Shown: positions 8,148 to 15,043, counted from the first letter of the stretch. The stretch is 15,234 nucleotides of DNA from Lachnospiraceae bacterium UBA7589 (GCA_002476495.1 DLKL01000017.1:97565-112798), one strand, 5' to 3'. A program made the numbers and translations. The notes: generated by a model from the letters alone, not told the origin.

Positions 8148-8813
8148 TTACTGATTAATCATTCCGAGAATCTCTATCATTTCATCCGGAGTATGAGCAA
8201 TATACATAGCACCGGCATTTTTTAACTCTTCCTCACTGCCATAGCCAAAGGTGACACCCAAATTATCTATCCCGCAGGCTGTCGCTCCCTCTATGTCGAA
8301 TTTTCTATCTCCTATCATTATACAACTCCCGTATTCCTCACAATCAATGGTCATACAGTTTAAAAGATACTCAAGCACCATTGACTTTTTATCTCTGGTT
8401 CCATCCAAAAGGCTGCCAACAACCATGTCAAACAAGTCAAGGAGCCCAAGATGTTCAAGTATCTGTATTGCATAAATCTGAGGCTTTGAAGTCGCCACAT
8501 AAAGGTTGCAGCCCATCTCCTTTAATTTTTGTAATGCCTCCTTCATGCCCGGCATAATCTCATTTTCTGTTATCCCGCCGGTAGAATAATACTCCCTGTA
8601 AAAGCTTACTGCTGCCTTTGCTCTGTGGGCATCAAAACCATAAAATTCCTTAAAGGAATCAATTAATGGCGGGCCAATAAACTTATACAGGGAGCATCTG
8701 TCTTCCACTTTTATGTTAAATTTGTCAAGAGCATATATTATGGCATTAATTATCCCCATTGATGGCTCCGTAATGGTTCCATCCAGGTCAAATATAATAT
8801 TATTATATTTCAT
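8148..8813 (-). CDS. HAD-family phosphatase (phosphoglycolate phosphatase/PpaX-like)
   Basis: This 221-residue haloacid-dehalogenase hydrolase should remove phosphate from a small metabolite in the cytoplasm. Motif I is FDLDGT with nucleophile Asp9 and acid/base Asp11. Motif II is the VATSKP segment (107-111). Motif III is a lysine near 142-143, and motif IV is MIGDRKFD with Asp169 and Asp173. A helical cap lies between residues 15 and 85, as in the Gph/PpaX group. Length is typical. An AGGCAGGAC site precedes the ATG at 8813, 14 bp after the CBS gene. The substrate cannot be read from the sequence. Phosphoglycolate or other housecleaning substrates are plausible, and operon context does not narrow the choice. 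Confidence 0.9.
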   Translation of the reverse strand: MKYNNIIFDLDGTITEPSMGIINAIIYALDKFNIKVEDRCSLYKFIGPPLIDSFKEFYGFDAHRAKAAVSFYREYYSTGGITENEIMPGMKEALQKLKEMGCNLYVATSKPQIYAIQILEHLGLLDLFDMVVGSLLDGTRDKKSMVLEYLLNCMTIDCEEYGSCIMIGDRKFDIEGATACGIDNLGVTFGYGSEEELKNAGAMYIAHTPDEMIEILGMINQ

Positions 8814-8827
8814 ATATTCTGTCCTGC

Positions 8828-9211
8828 CTAACTGCTAAGCTCCAAAATTACACTTTTCCTTGTTATTATACCTATAAAGCATTTTCTGTCATCAATTACA
8901 GCAAGAAAGTTTCTATCCAGAATTTTTTCATATGCCTCCTTTTTAGAAACAGTATTAAGCACTGCTCCTGCCTTATCAGGCTTTACTATATCGGCAACAG
9001 TGTAATTTTTCAGTGCATCCCGACCGAATTCCATCACCAGTCTGAGAAAATCCCCTTCACTTACAATTCCAATATATATCCCATTGTCATCTATAACCGG
9101 AACAGCTGTATAGCCACTGGCCATCATAAATTCAACAGCTTTATCCAAAGGATCATTTGCATTCAAGTATGTAAGCATCTGCTTAGGTACTAAAATACTG
9201 AATATATTCAT
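8828..9211 (-). CDS. Stand-alone CBS-pair protein
   Basis: This 127-residue protein is almost entirely two CBS domains, about residues 5-62 and 70-124. Each ends in the usual hydrophobic-Gly-Ile/Val-(S/T)-x-x-(D/S) pattern (YIGIVSEGDF and FIGIITRKSV). CBS pairs bind adenine nucleotides and act as sensors. In Firmicutes, small stand-alone ones include c-di-AMP-binding proteins such as CbpB (YkuL), which this resembles in size and layout. There is no enzymatic domain or membrane segment. The ATG at 9211 follows GGAGGT and begins 13 bp after aroF, so it is co-transcribed with DAHP synthase. Ligand and partner are unknown; c-di-AMP or AMP binding is a guess from family resemblance. Confidence 0.9.
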   Translation of the reverse strand: MNIFSILVPKQMLTYLNANDPLDKAVEFMMASGYTAVPVIDDNGIYIGIVSEGDFLRLVMEFGRDALKNYTVADIVKPDKAGAVLNTVSKKEAYEKILDRNFLAVIDDRKCFIGIITRKSVILELSS

Positions 9212-9224
9212 TATCTACCTCCAT

Positions 9225-10253
9225 TTATAATTGTTCAGCCATCTCATACAAAAGTGCCTCTGATTTTTCCCAGCCAAGGCATGGATCGGTTATGGACTTG
9301 CCATAGCAGCCACCTCCTATAGGCTGATTGCCGTCCTCAATATAGCTTTCAACCATAACACCCTTCACCAGCTTTTCCAAATCCCTTGAATGTCTTCTGC
9401 AGTGAAGAATCTCGTTGACAATACGAGGCTGCTCGTCCCACTTCTTTCCTGAATTATTGTGATTGGCATCCACTATGCATGCAGGATTGACCAGATTAAA
9501 TTTTGAATACATATCAAAGAGCAGCTTGAGATCCTCATAATGGTAATTTGCTATTGACTGTCCATTCTTGTTTAGTGAGCCTCTTAATATGCAATGTGCC
9601 AAAGGGTTACCATCAGTTTTTGTTTCATAACCCGAAAACAGGAAGGTATGTTTCGCCTGTGCGGCAACGCAGGAATTAAGCATCACATTATAATCACCAC
9701 TGGTTGGATTCTTCATTCCGACAGGCACATCCATCCCACTGGCTGTAAGTCTGTGAGCCTGATTTTCTACACTTCGTGCACCAATTGCAACGTAGGAAAG
9801 GACATCCTGAAGATATGGCCAGTTGTCAGTATAAAGCATTTCGTCTGCCGCAGTAAGCCCAGTCTCACTAATAGCTTTAATGTGCATTTTTCTTATAGCC
9901 TTTACACCTTCTATAAAATCAGGCTTGTCCTCCGGATTAGGCTGATGCAGCATCCCCTTATAGCCTGATCCGTTTGTTCTGGGCTTATTAGTATATATTC
10001 TTGGAATAATCAGAATCTTATCCTTGATTTTTTCCTGAACCTTTGATAGTCTGCACAGATAATCAAGAACCGACTTTTCATAGTCTGCAGAGCATGGTCC
10101 TATTATTGCGATAAATTTATCTGATTCACCTGTAAATATCTTTCTTATTTCCTTATCTCGAGCTTCTTTTATCTGCTGTAAATTTGTATCCATAGGAAAC
10201 GCATCTCTTATTTCCTCAGGACTTGGAACCTTTTTAATCATATGTAATGCCAT
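9225..10253 (-). CDS. 3-deoxy-7-phosphoheptulonate (DAHP) synthase, class I
   Basis: This enzyme condenses phosphoenolpyruvate with erythrose 4-phosphate, the first step to aromatic amino acids. The 342 residues carry the class I (AroF/G/H) motifs GPCSADY with metal Cys54, KPRTNGSGYKG (90-100), GARSVENQAHR (158-168), KNPTSGD (181-187), DANHNNSGK with metal His265, VESYIEDGNQ, and ITDPCLGW near the C-terminus. There is no fused chorismate mutase or ACT domain, so feedback control would rest on the enzyme itself. I chose the ATG at 10253, which has AAGGAG nine bases upstream. Extending to the GTG at 10337 would add 28 residues read straight through the promoter. It is the first gene of a long run and has its own sigma-A promoter. 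Confidence 0.95.
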   Translation of the reverse strand: MALHMIKKVPSPEEIRDAFPMDTNLQQIKEARDKEIRKIFTGESDKFIAIIGPCSADYEKSVLDYLCRLSKVQEKIKDKILIIPRIYTNKPRTNGSGYKGMLHQPNPEDKPDFIEGVKAIRKMHIKAISETGLTAADEMLYTDNWPYLQDVLSYVAIGARSVENQAHRLTASGMDVPVGMKNPTSGDYNVMLNSCVAAQAKHTFLFSGYETKTDGNPLAHCILRGSLNKNGQSIANYHYEDLKLLFDMYSKFNLVNPACIVDANHNNSGKKWDEQPRIVNEILHCRRHSRDLEKLVKGVMVESYIEDGNQPIGGGCYGKSITDPCLGWEKSEALLYEMAEQL

Positions 10254-10305
10254 CTTGTCATTCTCCTTGTCAGTAAATTTTGTATACATATATCTATAAT
10301 TTGTT

Positions 10306-10334
10306 ATTATACCTCTTTTTACGCCTTTCTTCAA
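10306..10334 (-). promoter_or_regulatory. Sigma-A promoter of the DAHP synthase gene and downstream run
   Basis: TTGAAG (10334-10329) and a perfect TATAAT (10311-10306) are separated by exactly 17 bases. The promoter starts immediately after the FtsX permease stop at 10337. The predicted start site near 10299 gives a leader of about 46 bases before the aroF-type ATG. No terminator-like hairpin separates it from the permease, so read-through from the transporter may add to it. Confidence 0.75.
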
Positions 10335-10336
10335 CA

Positions 10337-12799
10337 CTACTCTATGGATTTTAATGATTCTGCCATTTGTATTTTTTCTATTTTAAGCCTCATGCTAAGG
10401 TCTGTTATTACAAGAAACCCAAGTACAATAACAATAGTTAATATATAGCTTATCGGAAACAGAGTTGTCTTAATAATAAACATATCTATTCTTATGCTTG
10501 ATATGATAAAGCCATTGAGTAAATATCCAAGTGGAATTCCGGCTGTTATGCCAATTATGGTAAGAATAAGATTTTCCCTGAATACATATGAGCCTGTCTC
10601 TGCGGGATAAAAGCCGAGAACTTTTATCGTAGCAATTTCTCTTATCCTCTCTGTTATGTTAATATTGCTCAGATTAAATAGTACAATAAACGCAAGTGCA
10701 CCCGCACAACCTATAACAAGCCATACTATTACATTCAGTGTTTTCATGGTGTTAGCAAGAATACTTCTGACCTCATCCACAATGGTAACCTTAATTACAT
10801 CCTGCTCCTTGGCAATACGTCCACCTATCTGATATGAATCTGCACTATTTTTCAGCATAACGTACATTGTATTCGGTTCATATGTCTCATTGAAAAATCC
10901 TTCATATGTCTCCGGTGAAATAAAAGCATAATGCCATACATAATTTGTATATATTCCTGAAACCCTCAAGGTTATCTTCTTTCCGCTATCATCGGAAAAA
11001 GTTATATTATCACCTATTCCCACACCGGCAATTTCTGAAAGGCCATCACTTATCATTACCTCTCCATATTCCGGATAATCCTTACTTTTACTCCATAGCT
11101 TATAATTCATTACAGCTTCCATATCAGCCTTTTCCCCTGCACAAAGATATACAGACTTTATTCCTTCACCGGAATCATAATTAACAGTTGTTTTATATAA
11201 AGGACTTATGCTATCAAGATCATCCCCTATTATTTCACTGACTGAATTACTGTTATCCCGGGATAGTTTTCCTGCAAAGGTTATTTCCATATCGTACAGT
11301 TCAATCTCATCATATTGAAATTCCGCTATGTTTGAAACAGAGTTTTTTATTCCAAATCCGGCCATTACAAGAGCAGTACAGCCCGCAATCCCCATTACCA
11401 TCATAATCATTCTCTTTTTAAATCTAAACACATTTCTTGCCGTAATTTTATGCAGAAACTTCATTTTCTTCCATATTGGAGTTATTCTTTCAAGTAATAT
11501 ACGTTTTCCCGCTACAGGAGCCCTTGGTCTGATAAGATCCGCCGGCATACATCTCAGCTCATTTCTACAGGCAAAATATGTAGTACCCATTGAACAAAGC
11601 AATGATATCAATATTGTAATAATTAACAACACCCAATCAAAGTAAAAGGTGACATTTCTTCCAAAATCATAAAGCATCATATATGCTTTTCCAATAGCAT
11701 AAGGAAAAATGTAACATCCAAGAAAAAATCCTCCCAGACAGCCTGTAACGGCTGCAGTGCCCGAATATATCATATATTTTCCTATTATTGTACCATCACT
11801 ATACCCCAGTGCCCTCAGCGTTCCTATCTGTCCACGTTCATCATCTATCATCCTGGCCATGGTTGTTGAACACACCAAGGCGGCAATAAGAAAAAAGAAT
11901 ACCGGAAATACCTTTGCGACTCCCTCTACTATACTGGTATCATTATCATAACAGGCATATCCTGCATTTGCAGTCCTATCCAGCACATATATAACCGGTT
12001 CCTCTAACCGGAGCCGGACCGGAAGCTCATCAAATCGCATTAAGGCATTTTTCACTGCAATATCCTCTACTACCTCTTTCTTCTCATCGATAAAATTCTT
12101 ATATTCATCAGAATAAATATGATATCCACTCTGACAGGTTACATACATTTCTGTGTAATAATCAAGATTAAATCCATTATCCGGGATATAAACAAATCCT
12201 CCCAGCTTACCTCCTCCAAGTGTAGTGGTTCCTCTTTCATAGCTGATATACAATGGTGAATAAACTAAGCCCACCACTTCATATTCATCGTATTTAAACG
12301 AATCCTTTATATTTTGGGAATTTTCTTCGGAAATTTTTATCTTTTTTCCTATGACATCCACACCTGTTTTATTATAATTAAATTTGGATGCGTCAAGGAC
12401 ACACTCATGGTCATTTTGTGGCATTCGCCCAACATAAAGCTCAGGTTTGTTTATGTGTTCAGGTATGGACAATGCTTTTAGGGGAGCATCTCCATCGGAT
12501 TCTCCTTCAATTTCATATAGGAAATCTATTGAATACGCTCCCTCTGCATTCAGGACGTTCTGATTATTTTTCATTTCGTCCACTTCATGCTGTTCAAAGC
12601 CATAGGATGACATAAGCTTAAAATCAAACATATCCGTGTCCGAATAAAATCTATTGGCATTTTCAACCATTGCAGGCTTAGTAACCTTTATCCCGGAAAA
12701 AAAGCCTACTCCGAGTGCAATTATTGCCATAATGGCAAAATACCTGCCTTTGCTGTTTCCAATTGTTCTTTGTATATTCTTTATGTATGCTCTGTTCAC
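10337..12799 (-). CDS. FtsX-family (MacB-like) ABC transporter permease
   Basis: This 820-residue permease is the membrane partner of the ATPase just upstream. It has a two-lobed FtsX layout: one N-terminal membrane helix (about residues 20-38), an extracytoplasmic region of some 250 residues, three helices (298-316, 345-367, 388-410), a helix at 464-484, a second outside domain of about 200 residues, then three C-terminal helices (690-710, 744-766, 781-803). The helix-following segments ERGQIGTLRALGYS (321-334) and RIREIATIKVLGFY (718-731) are the coupling sequences typical of FtsX permeases. I chose the GTG at 12799 because AGGTGA lies five bases upstream; a GTG at 12808 overlaps that site. 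Such pairs extract lipids, peptides or drugs from the membrane rather than import nutrients. The substrate is unknown. Confidence 0.93.
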   Translation of the reverse strand: MNRAYIKNIQRTIGNSKGRYFAIMAIIALGVGFFSGIKVTKPAMVENANRFYSDTDMFDFKLMSSYGFEQHEVDEMKNNQNVLNAEGAYSIDFLYEIEGESDGDAPLKALSIPEHINKPELYVGRMPQNDHECVLDASKFNYNKTGVDVIGKKIKISEENSQNIKDSFKYDEYEVVGLVYSPLYISYERGTTTLGGGKLGGFVYIPDNGFNLDYYTEMYVTCQSGYHIYSDEYKNFIDEKKEVVEDIAVKNALMRFDELPVRLRLEEPVIYVLDRTANAGYACYDNDTSIVEGVAKVFPVFFFLIAALVCSTTMARMIDDERGQIGTLRALGYSDGTIIGKYMIYSGTAAVTGCLGGFFLGCYIFPYAIGKAYMMLYDFGRNVTFYFDWVLLIITILISLLCSMGTTYFACRNELRCMPADLIRPRAPVAGKRILLERITPIWKKMKFLHKITARNVFRFKKRMIMMVMGIAGCTALVMAGFGIKNSVSNIAEFQYDEIELYDMEITFAGKLSRDNSNSVSEIIGDDLDSISPLYKTTVNYDSGEGIKSVYLCAGEKADMEAVMNYKLWSKSKDYPEYGEVMISDGLSEIAGVGIGDNITFSDDSGKKITLRVSGIYTNYVWHYAFISPETYEGFFNETYEPNTMYVMLKNSADSYQIGGRIAKEQDVIKVTIVDEVRSILANTMKTLNVIVWLVIGCAGALAFIVLFNLSNINITERIREIATIKVLGFYPAETGSYVFRENLILTIIGITAGIPLGYLLNGFIISSIRIDMFIIKTTLFPISYILTIVIVLGFLVITDLSMRLKIEKIQMAESLKSIE

Positions 12800-12817
12800 T
12801 ATTATCACCTATGTAAC

Positions 12818-13522
12818 TTACCATTCTATATTTTCAACCGGTACAATATTTTCATTAATCAGGACATTAACAATCTCTCCGTTTTTAACTTTTATAATTC
12901 TGTCTGCCATTGCTGTCAATGCAGTATTATGTGTAATAATGACAACGGTCATACCCTGCTTTCTGCTGCAATCCTGTAAAAGCTTAAGAACAGCCTTGCC
13001 GGTCTCATAATCCAGTGCTCCTGTAGGCTCATCGCACAGCATAAGTTTGGGATTTTTTGCCAATGCCCTTGCAATAGCTACTCTTTGCTGTTCACCGCCC
13101 GACAATTGTGCCGGAAAATTATTTTTTCTATCCTTCAGTCCTACCTGATTAAGTACTGTCTCAGGCTCCAAGGGGTTTGAAGATAGCATTGATGCAATTT
13201 CAACATTCTCAATGGCTGTCAGATTAGGTATAAGATTATAGAATTGAAACACAAAGCCTATGTCCCGCCTCCTGTAGGTTGCAAGTTTTTTCTTGTTAAA
13301 TTCCGATATATCTTCCCCATCCAGGTAAACCTGACCGGAAGTAAGCTTATCCATACCTCCTAAAATGTTGAGGAGCGTTGTCTTTCCCGCACCTGATTGG
13401 CCTACTATTACACATATTTCTCCCTTGCTTATACCAAAGCTTGCATTTTTTAACGCTTCAACCTTTACATCTCCACTTTGATATGTTTTATAAACGTTCC
13501 TGAATTCTACATAGTCAGACAT
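12818..13522 (-). CDS. MacB/LolD-type ABC transporter ATPase
   Basis: This 234-residue ATPase powers the FtsX-type permease encoded 18 bp downstream. Walker A is GQSGAGKT (41-48), the Q-loop Gln is at 93 within FVFQFYNLIPNLT, the signature is LSGGEQQR (140-147), Walker B is LMLCDE (160-165), followed by PTGALD, and the H-loop is His198. NLIPNLTAIENVE and PTGALD are hallmarks of the LolD/MacB/BceA branch. A GGAGGG site lies five bases before the ATG at 13522. A structured leader upstream suggests that expression is controlled (see 13523-13828). No two-component system or TetR-type regulator gene is in view. Confidence 0.96.
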   Translation of the reverse strand: MSDYVEFRNVYKTYQSGDVKVEALKNASFGISKGEICVIVGQSGAGKTTLLNILGGMDKLTSGQVYLDGEDISEFNKKKLATYRRRDIGFVFQFYNLIPNLTAIENVEIASMLSSNPLEPETVLNQVGLKDRKNNFPAQLSGGEQQRVAIARALAKNPKLMLCDEPTGALDYETGKAVLKLLQDCSRKQGMTVVIITHNTALTAMADRIIKVKNGEIVNVLINENIVPVENIEW

Positions 13523-13572
13523 TTTTTCCCTCCGTAAAACTATTTTTCAACAACGAAAATATTTGATACAAT

Positions 13573-13601
13573 ATTATAATATATTGTGAAATTATAAACA
13601 A
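13573..13601 (-). promoter_or_regulatory. Candidate proximal promoter of the MacB-like transporter
   Basis: TTGTTT (13601-13596) and a perfect TATAAT (13578-13573) are spaced by 17 bases, 51 bases before the ATPase ATG. The -35 matches only three of six consensus bases. The -10 lies inside an AT-only inverted repeat with 7-bp arms (ACAATAT and ATATTGT, 13568-13574 and 13581-13587), which could be an operator or simply AT-rich sequence. Confidence 0.5.
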
Positions 13602-13608
13602 CCACCAT

Positions 13609-13618
13609 TTGTACTATA
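13609..13618. repeat. Direct repeat copy 1 (ttgtactata), partner at 13796-13805
   Basis: The plus-strand 10-mer ttgtactata occurs here and at 13796-13805, the same way round and 187 bp apart. Each lies close to a TGACA element on the minus strand (13629-13624 and 13812-13807). It may be a regulator site shared by two promoters, but in AT-rich DNA a chance match is possible. Confidence 0.35.
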
Positions 13619-13625
13619 GTTTCTG

Positions 13626-13673
13626 TCAAGTAATCATTGCACGATTCCTGCAAGACATTAATAGTAATATCAC
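13626..13673 (-). other. Possible 15-codon leader ORF upstream of the transporter
   Basis: A GTG at 13673 opens a 15-codon frame (MILLLMSCRNRAMIT) closed by TGA at 13628-13626. AAGGAG lies six bases upstream. An overlapping ATG at 13675 has the same ribosome site but is followed at once by TGA. Both starts fall inside the right arm of the hairpin at 13669-13729. A leader peptide controlling the transporter is possible, but the frame is short enough to be chance. Confidence 0.25.
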
Positions 13674-13729
13674 ATAAATCTCCTTATTTTAGTCTTGAAC
13701 AAACCAATAATAAGATTCATTTATGTGAT
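13669..13729 (-). promoter_or_regulatory. Long hairpin that would bury a ribosome-binding site
   Basis: Perfect 11-bp arms, atcacataaat (13669-13679) and atttatgtgat (13719-13729), enclose a second 6-bp stem (13683-13688 with 13709-13714) and a 20-base loop. In the minus-strand RNA, an AAGGAG ribosome site and the ATG/GTG starts at 13675 and 13673 lie in the right arm. No run of T follows, so it is not a normal terminator. Position between the upstream promoter and the ABC genes suggests a leader structure. Confidence 0.5.
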
Positions 13730-13782
13730 TGGGAAGATGTTTCGTACTTCTTCCTTTATTTTTTGTTTCTATGTCAATTAAA

Positions 13783-13812
13783 ATTATACTCTATGTTGTA
13801 CTATAATGTCAG
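13783..13812 (-). promoter_or_regulatory. Candidate distal promoter upstream of the leader hairpin
   Basis: CTGACA (13812-13807) and a perfect TATAAT (13788-13783) are 18 bases apart, pointing towards the ABC transporter. A start near 13776 would give a leader of about 250 bases before the ATPase. The spacer contains one copy of the 10-mer repeated at 13609-13618. Confidence 0.5.
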
Positions 13813-13828
13813 TGATTTTTTACAATAT

Positions 13829-14734
13829 TCATACTGGTATTTTTATTACCTGCCCTACATATATCTTATTGGGATCAGCAATTTCATTATATTTTGCAAG
13901 AATCTGGTATGTTGTTCCATAGTTCTTTGCAATTCCGGACAAGGTATCCCCTTTTTTTACAACATAGGTGTCTTCCTTTTTGCTATTTGTATATATTTTA
14001 TTTACTTCTCGCTGAACCTCATCATAGTTATATCCGGCCTTAGTTAATCGCTCCTTTCTCTTTGAGCCATTTCCCCATTTCCCCTGAAATACTTCTCTTG
14101 CAATTTCCTGAATCGTTTTTTTCCCTGTATGAGTATTCAATATAATAGATGGATAATCCACATAACACCTATTTCTGTCTACGTTGCCCTCGATACCCGG
14201 CACTTCACCGGATGAAGTATATTGCCACATTGAATGTGTTCCTTTGAATTGAAGTACCGTATTATACTGGGCAATCCATTTATCCCATTGTTCAAATCGT
14301 ATGTCAGTAAGTCTTGTATTAAACCAATACAAATTGGAATAAATCCCAACATGGTATCCCGCATTTCCAATTTCTTTACAAAAGGCTTCAGCTATATCAG
14401 CAATGAGTGTATTGTTGCATTTCCCTAAGGTTTTTTCATCTTCCATATCGTAAAATATAGGATATGTGAGTCTGTATTCTTTTACTAAACGTAATGCGTG
14501 CTGTGCCTCGCTTATAGCGCTGTCAATACCGGTAGCATAACTATATAAATATACTCCAAAGGGAATATTCAGTCTTGTACATTCATTTGCATTCCTTATA
14601 TACCTGTGATCATCCTGTGATTCAACATTTTGTCCAAATCCACATCTCAATATAGCAAATTCAATTCCGGAATTTTTAACACTTTCCCAGTCTATTTCTT
14701 TTTGCCATGAGCTTACATCAATTCCATTTTTCAT
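13829..14734 (-). CDS. GH25 lysozyme with CW_7 and LysM cell-wall-binding domains
   Basis: This 301-residue muramidase cuts the N-acetylmuramic acid–N-acetylglucosamine bond of peptidoglycan. The GH25 domain covers about residues 1-198. It contains GIDVSSWQ with Asp6, FYDMED with Asp96 and Glu98, YHVGIYSN, MWQYTSSG and VDRN with Asp186. Residues 205-248 (AREVFQGKWGNG, RKERLTKAGYNYDEVQ) match the CW_7 (Cpl-7) wall-binding repeat. Residues 257-300 form one LysM domain (VKKGDTLSGIAKNYG). There is no signal peptide or membrane anchor, so it is built like a phage endolysin. No holin or phage gene is nearby. The ATG at 14734 has an AAGGA site ten bases upstream. A tRNA cluster lies upstream, so it may be a prophage remnant or domesticated autolysin. 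Export would need lysis or a non-classical route. Confidence 0.94.
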   Translation of the reverse strand: MKNGIDVSSWQKEIDWESVKNSGIEFAILRCGFGQNVESQDDHRYIRNANECTRLNIPFGVYLYSYATGIDSAISEAQHALRLVKEYRLTYPIFYDMEDEKTLGKCNNTLIADIAEAFCKEIGNAGYHVGIYSNLYWFNTRLTDIRFEQWDKWIAQYNTVLQFKGTHSMWQYTSSGEVPGIEGNVDRNRCYVDYPSIILNTHTGKKTIQEIAREVFQGKWGNGSKRKERLTKAGYNYDEVQREVNKIYTNSKKEDTYVVKKGDTLSGIAKNYGTTYQILAKYNEIADPNKIYVGQVIKIPV

Positions 14735-14778
14735 ATTACAATTTTCCTTTATAATAAGCTTTACTTCTTTATATGAAA

Positions 14779-14793
14779 AATGTCATTGACATT
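14779..14793. repeat. Perfect 15-bp palindrome, candidate operator
   Basis: The sequence aatgtca-t-tgacatt has perfect 7-bp arms around a single base. It overlaps the last three bases of the candidate -10 and covers the predicted start of the lysozyme transcript, where a repressor would sit. Arms this close together cannot form a normal RNA hairpin, which favours a dimeric protein site. The regulator is unknown. Confidence 0.5.
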
Positions 14794-14819
14794 ATGCATA
14801 GTTCTTATTCTGTTATAAA
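14791..14819 (-). promoter_or_regulatory. Candidate lysozyme promoter
   Basis: TTTATA (14819-14814) and CATAAT (14796-14791) are 17 bases apart, matching four and five of six consensus bases. The start would fall near 14784, about 50 bases before the ATG. The -10 runs into the palindrome at 14779-14793. Confidence 0.4.
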
Positions 14820-14872
14820 ACAGGGATACAATTACGAATTTTGTGACATATATAAAAACAGACATAAAAAAA

Positions 14873-14945
<73 letters not shown>

Positions 14946-14969
14946 ATATTAATTATCATATGTAATTAG

Positions 14970-15043
14970 TAGCGGGGACAGGATTTGAACCTGTGACCTT
15001 CGGGTTATGAGCCCGGCGAGCTTCCAGACTGCTCCACCCCGCG
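14970..15043 (-). tRNA. Initiator tRNA-fMet (CAT)
   Basis: This 74-base tRNA has loop CTCATAA with anticodon CAT. The anticodon stem carries three consecutive G:C pairs (GGG/CCC), and the first pair is a mismatch; these two marks identify the initiator rather than elongator Met. The D-stem has the A11:U24 pair. The mismatch here is C1 with U72, where E. coli and B. subtilis have C1:A72. CCA is not encoded (A73 followed by CTA). Confidence 0.95.

Larger units (their letters stand above)
13523..13828. other. 306-bp gene-free region between lysozyme and ABC transporter
   Basis: No convincing protein gene is present on either strand. Reading in the direction of transcription, the stretch holds a distal promoter (13812-13783), the SD-containing hairpin (13729-13669), a possible 15-codon ORF, a short inverted repeat (ttgca/tgcaa, 13637-13653), a proximal promoter (13601-13573) and the ATPase ribosome site. 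I see no clear intrinsic terminator for the lysozyme gene. Confidence 0.6.

Noticed and set aside
10254..10337. Upstream extension of DAHP synthase to a GTG
   Set aside because: The frame runs through the consensus promoter and the 5' leader, and would start upstream of the -35 element.
13669..13729. Terminator of the lysozyme gene
   Set aside because: The stem is AT-rich and no T-run follows on the minus strand, so a leader structure is a better reading.
13637..14047. 136-residue plus-strand open frame
   Set aside because: It has no ribosome site, a low-complexity Tyr/Phe-rich translation, and lies mostly opposite the secure lysozyme gene.
14786..14819. Plus-strand promoter using TTGACA at 14787
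   Set aside because: A TATAAA lies on the plus strand but 20 or more bases away, and there is no plus-strand gene downstream, only the tRNA cluster in the other direction.
14866..14872. Intrinsic terminator after tRNA-Phe
   Set aside because: There is a run of seven T, but the only hairpin before it is the tRNA T-arm; I could not call a separate terminator stem.
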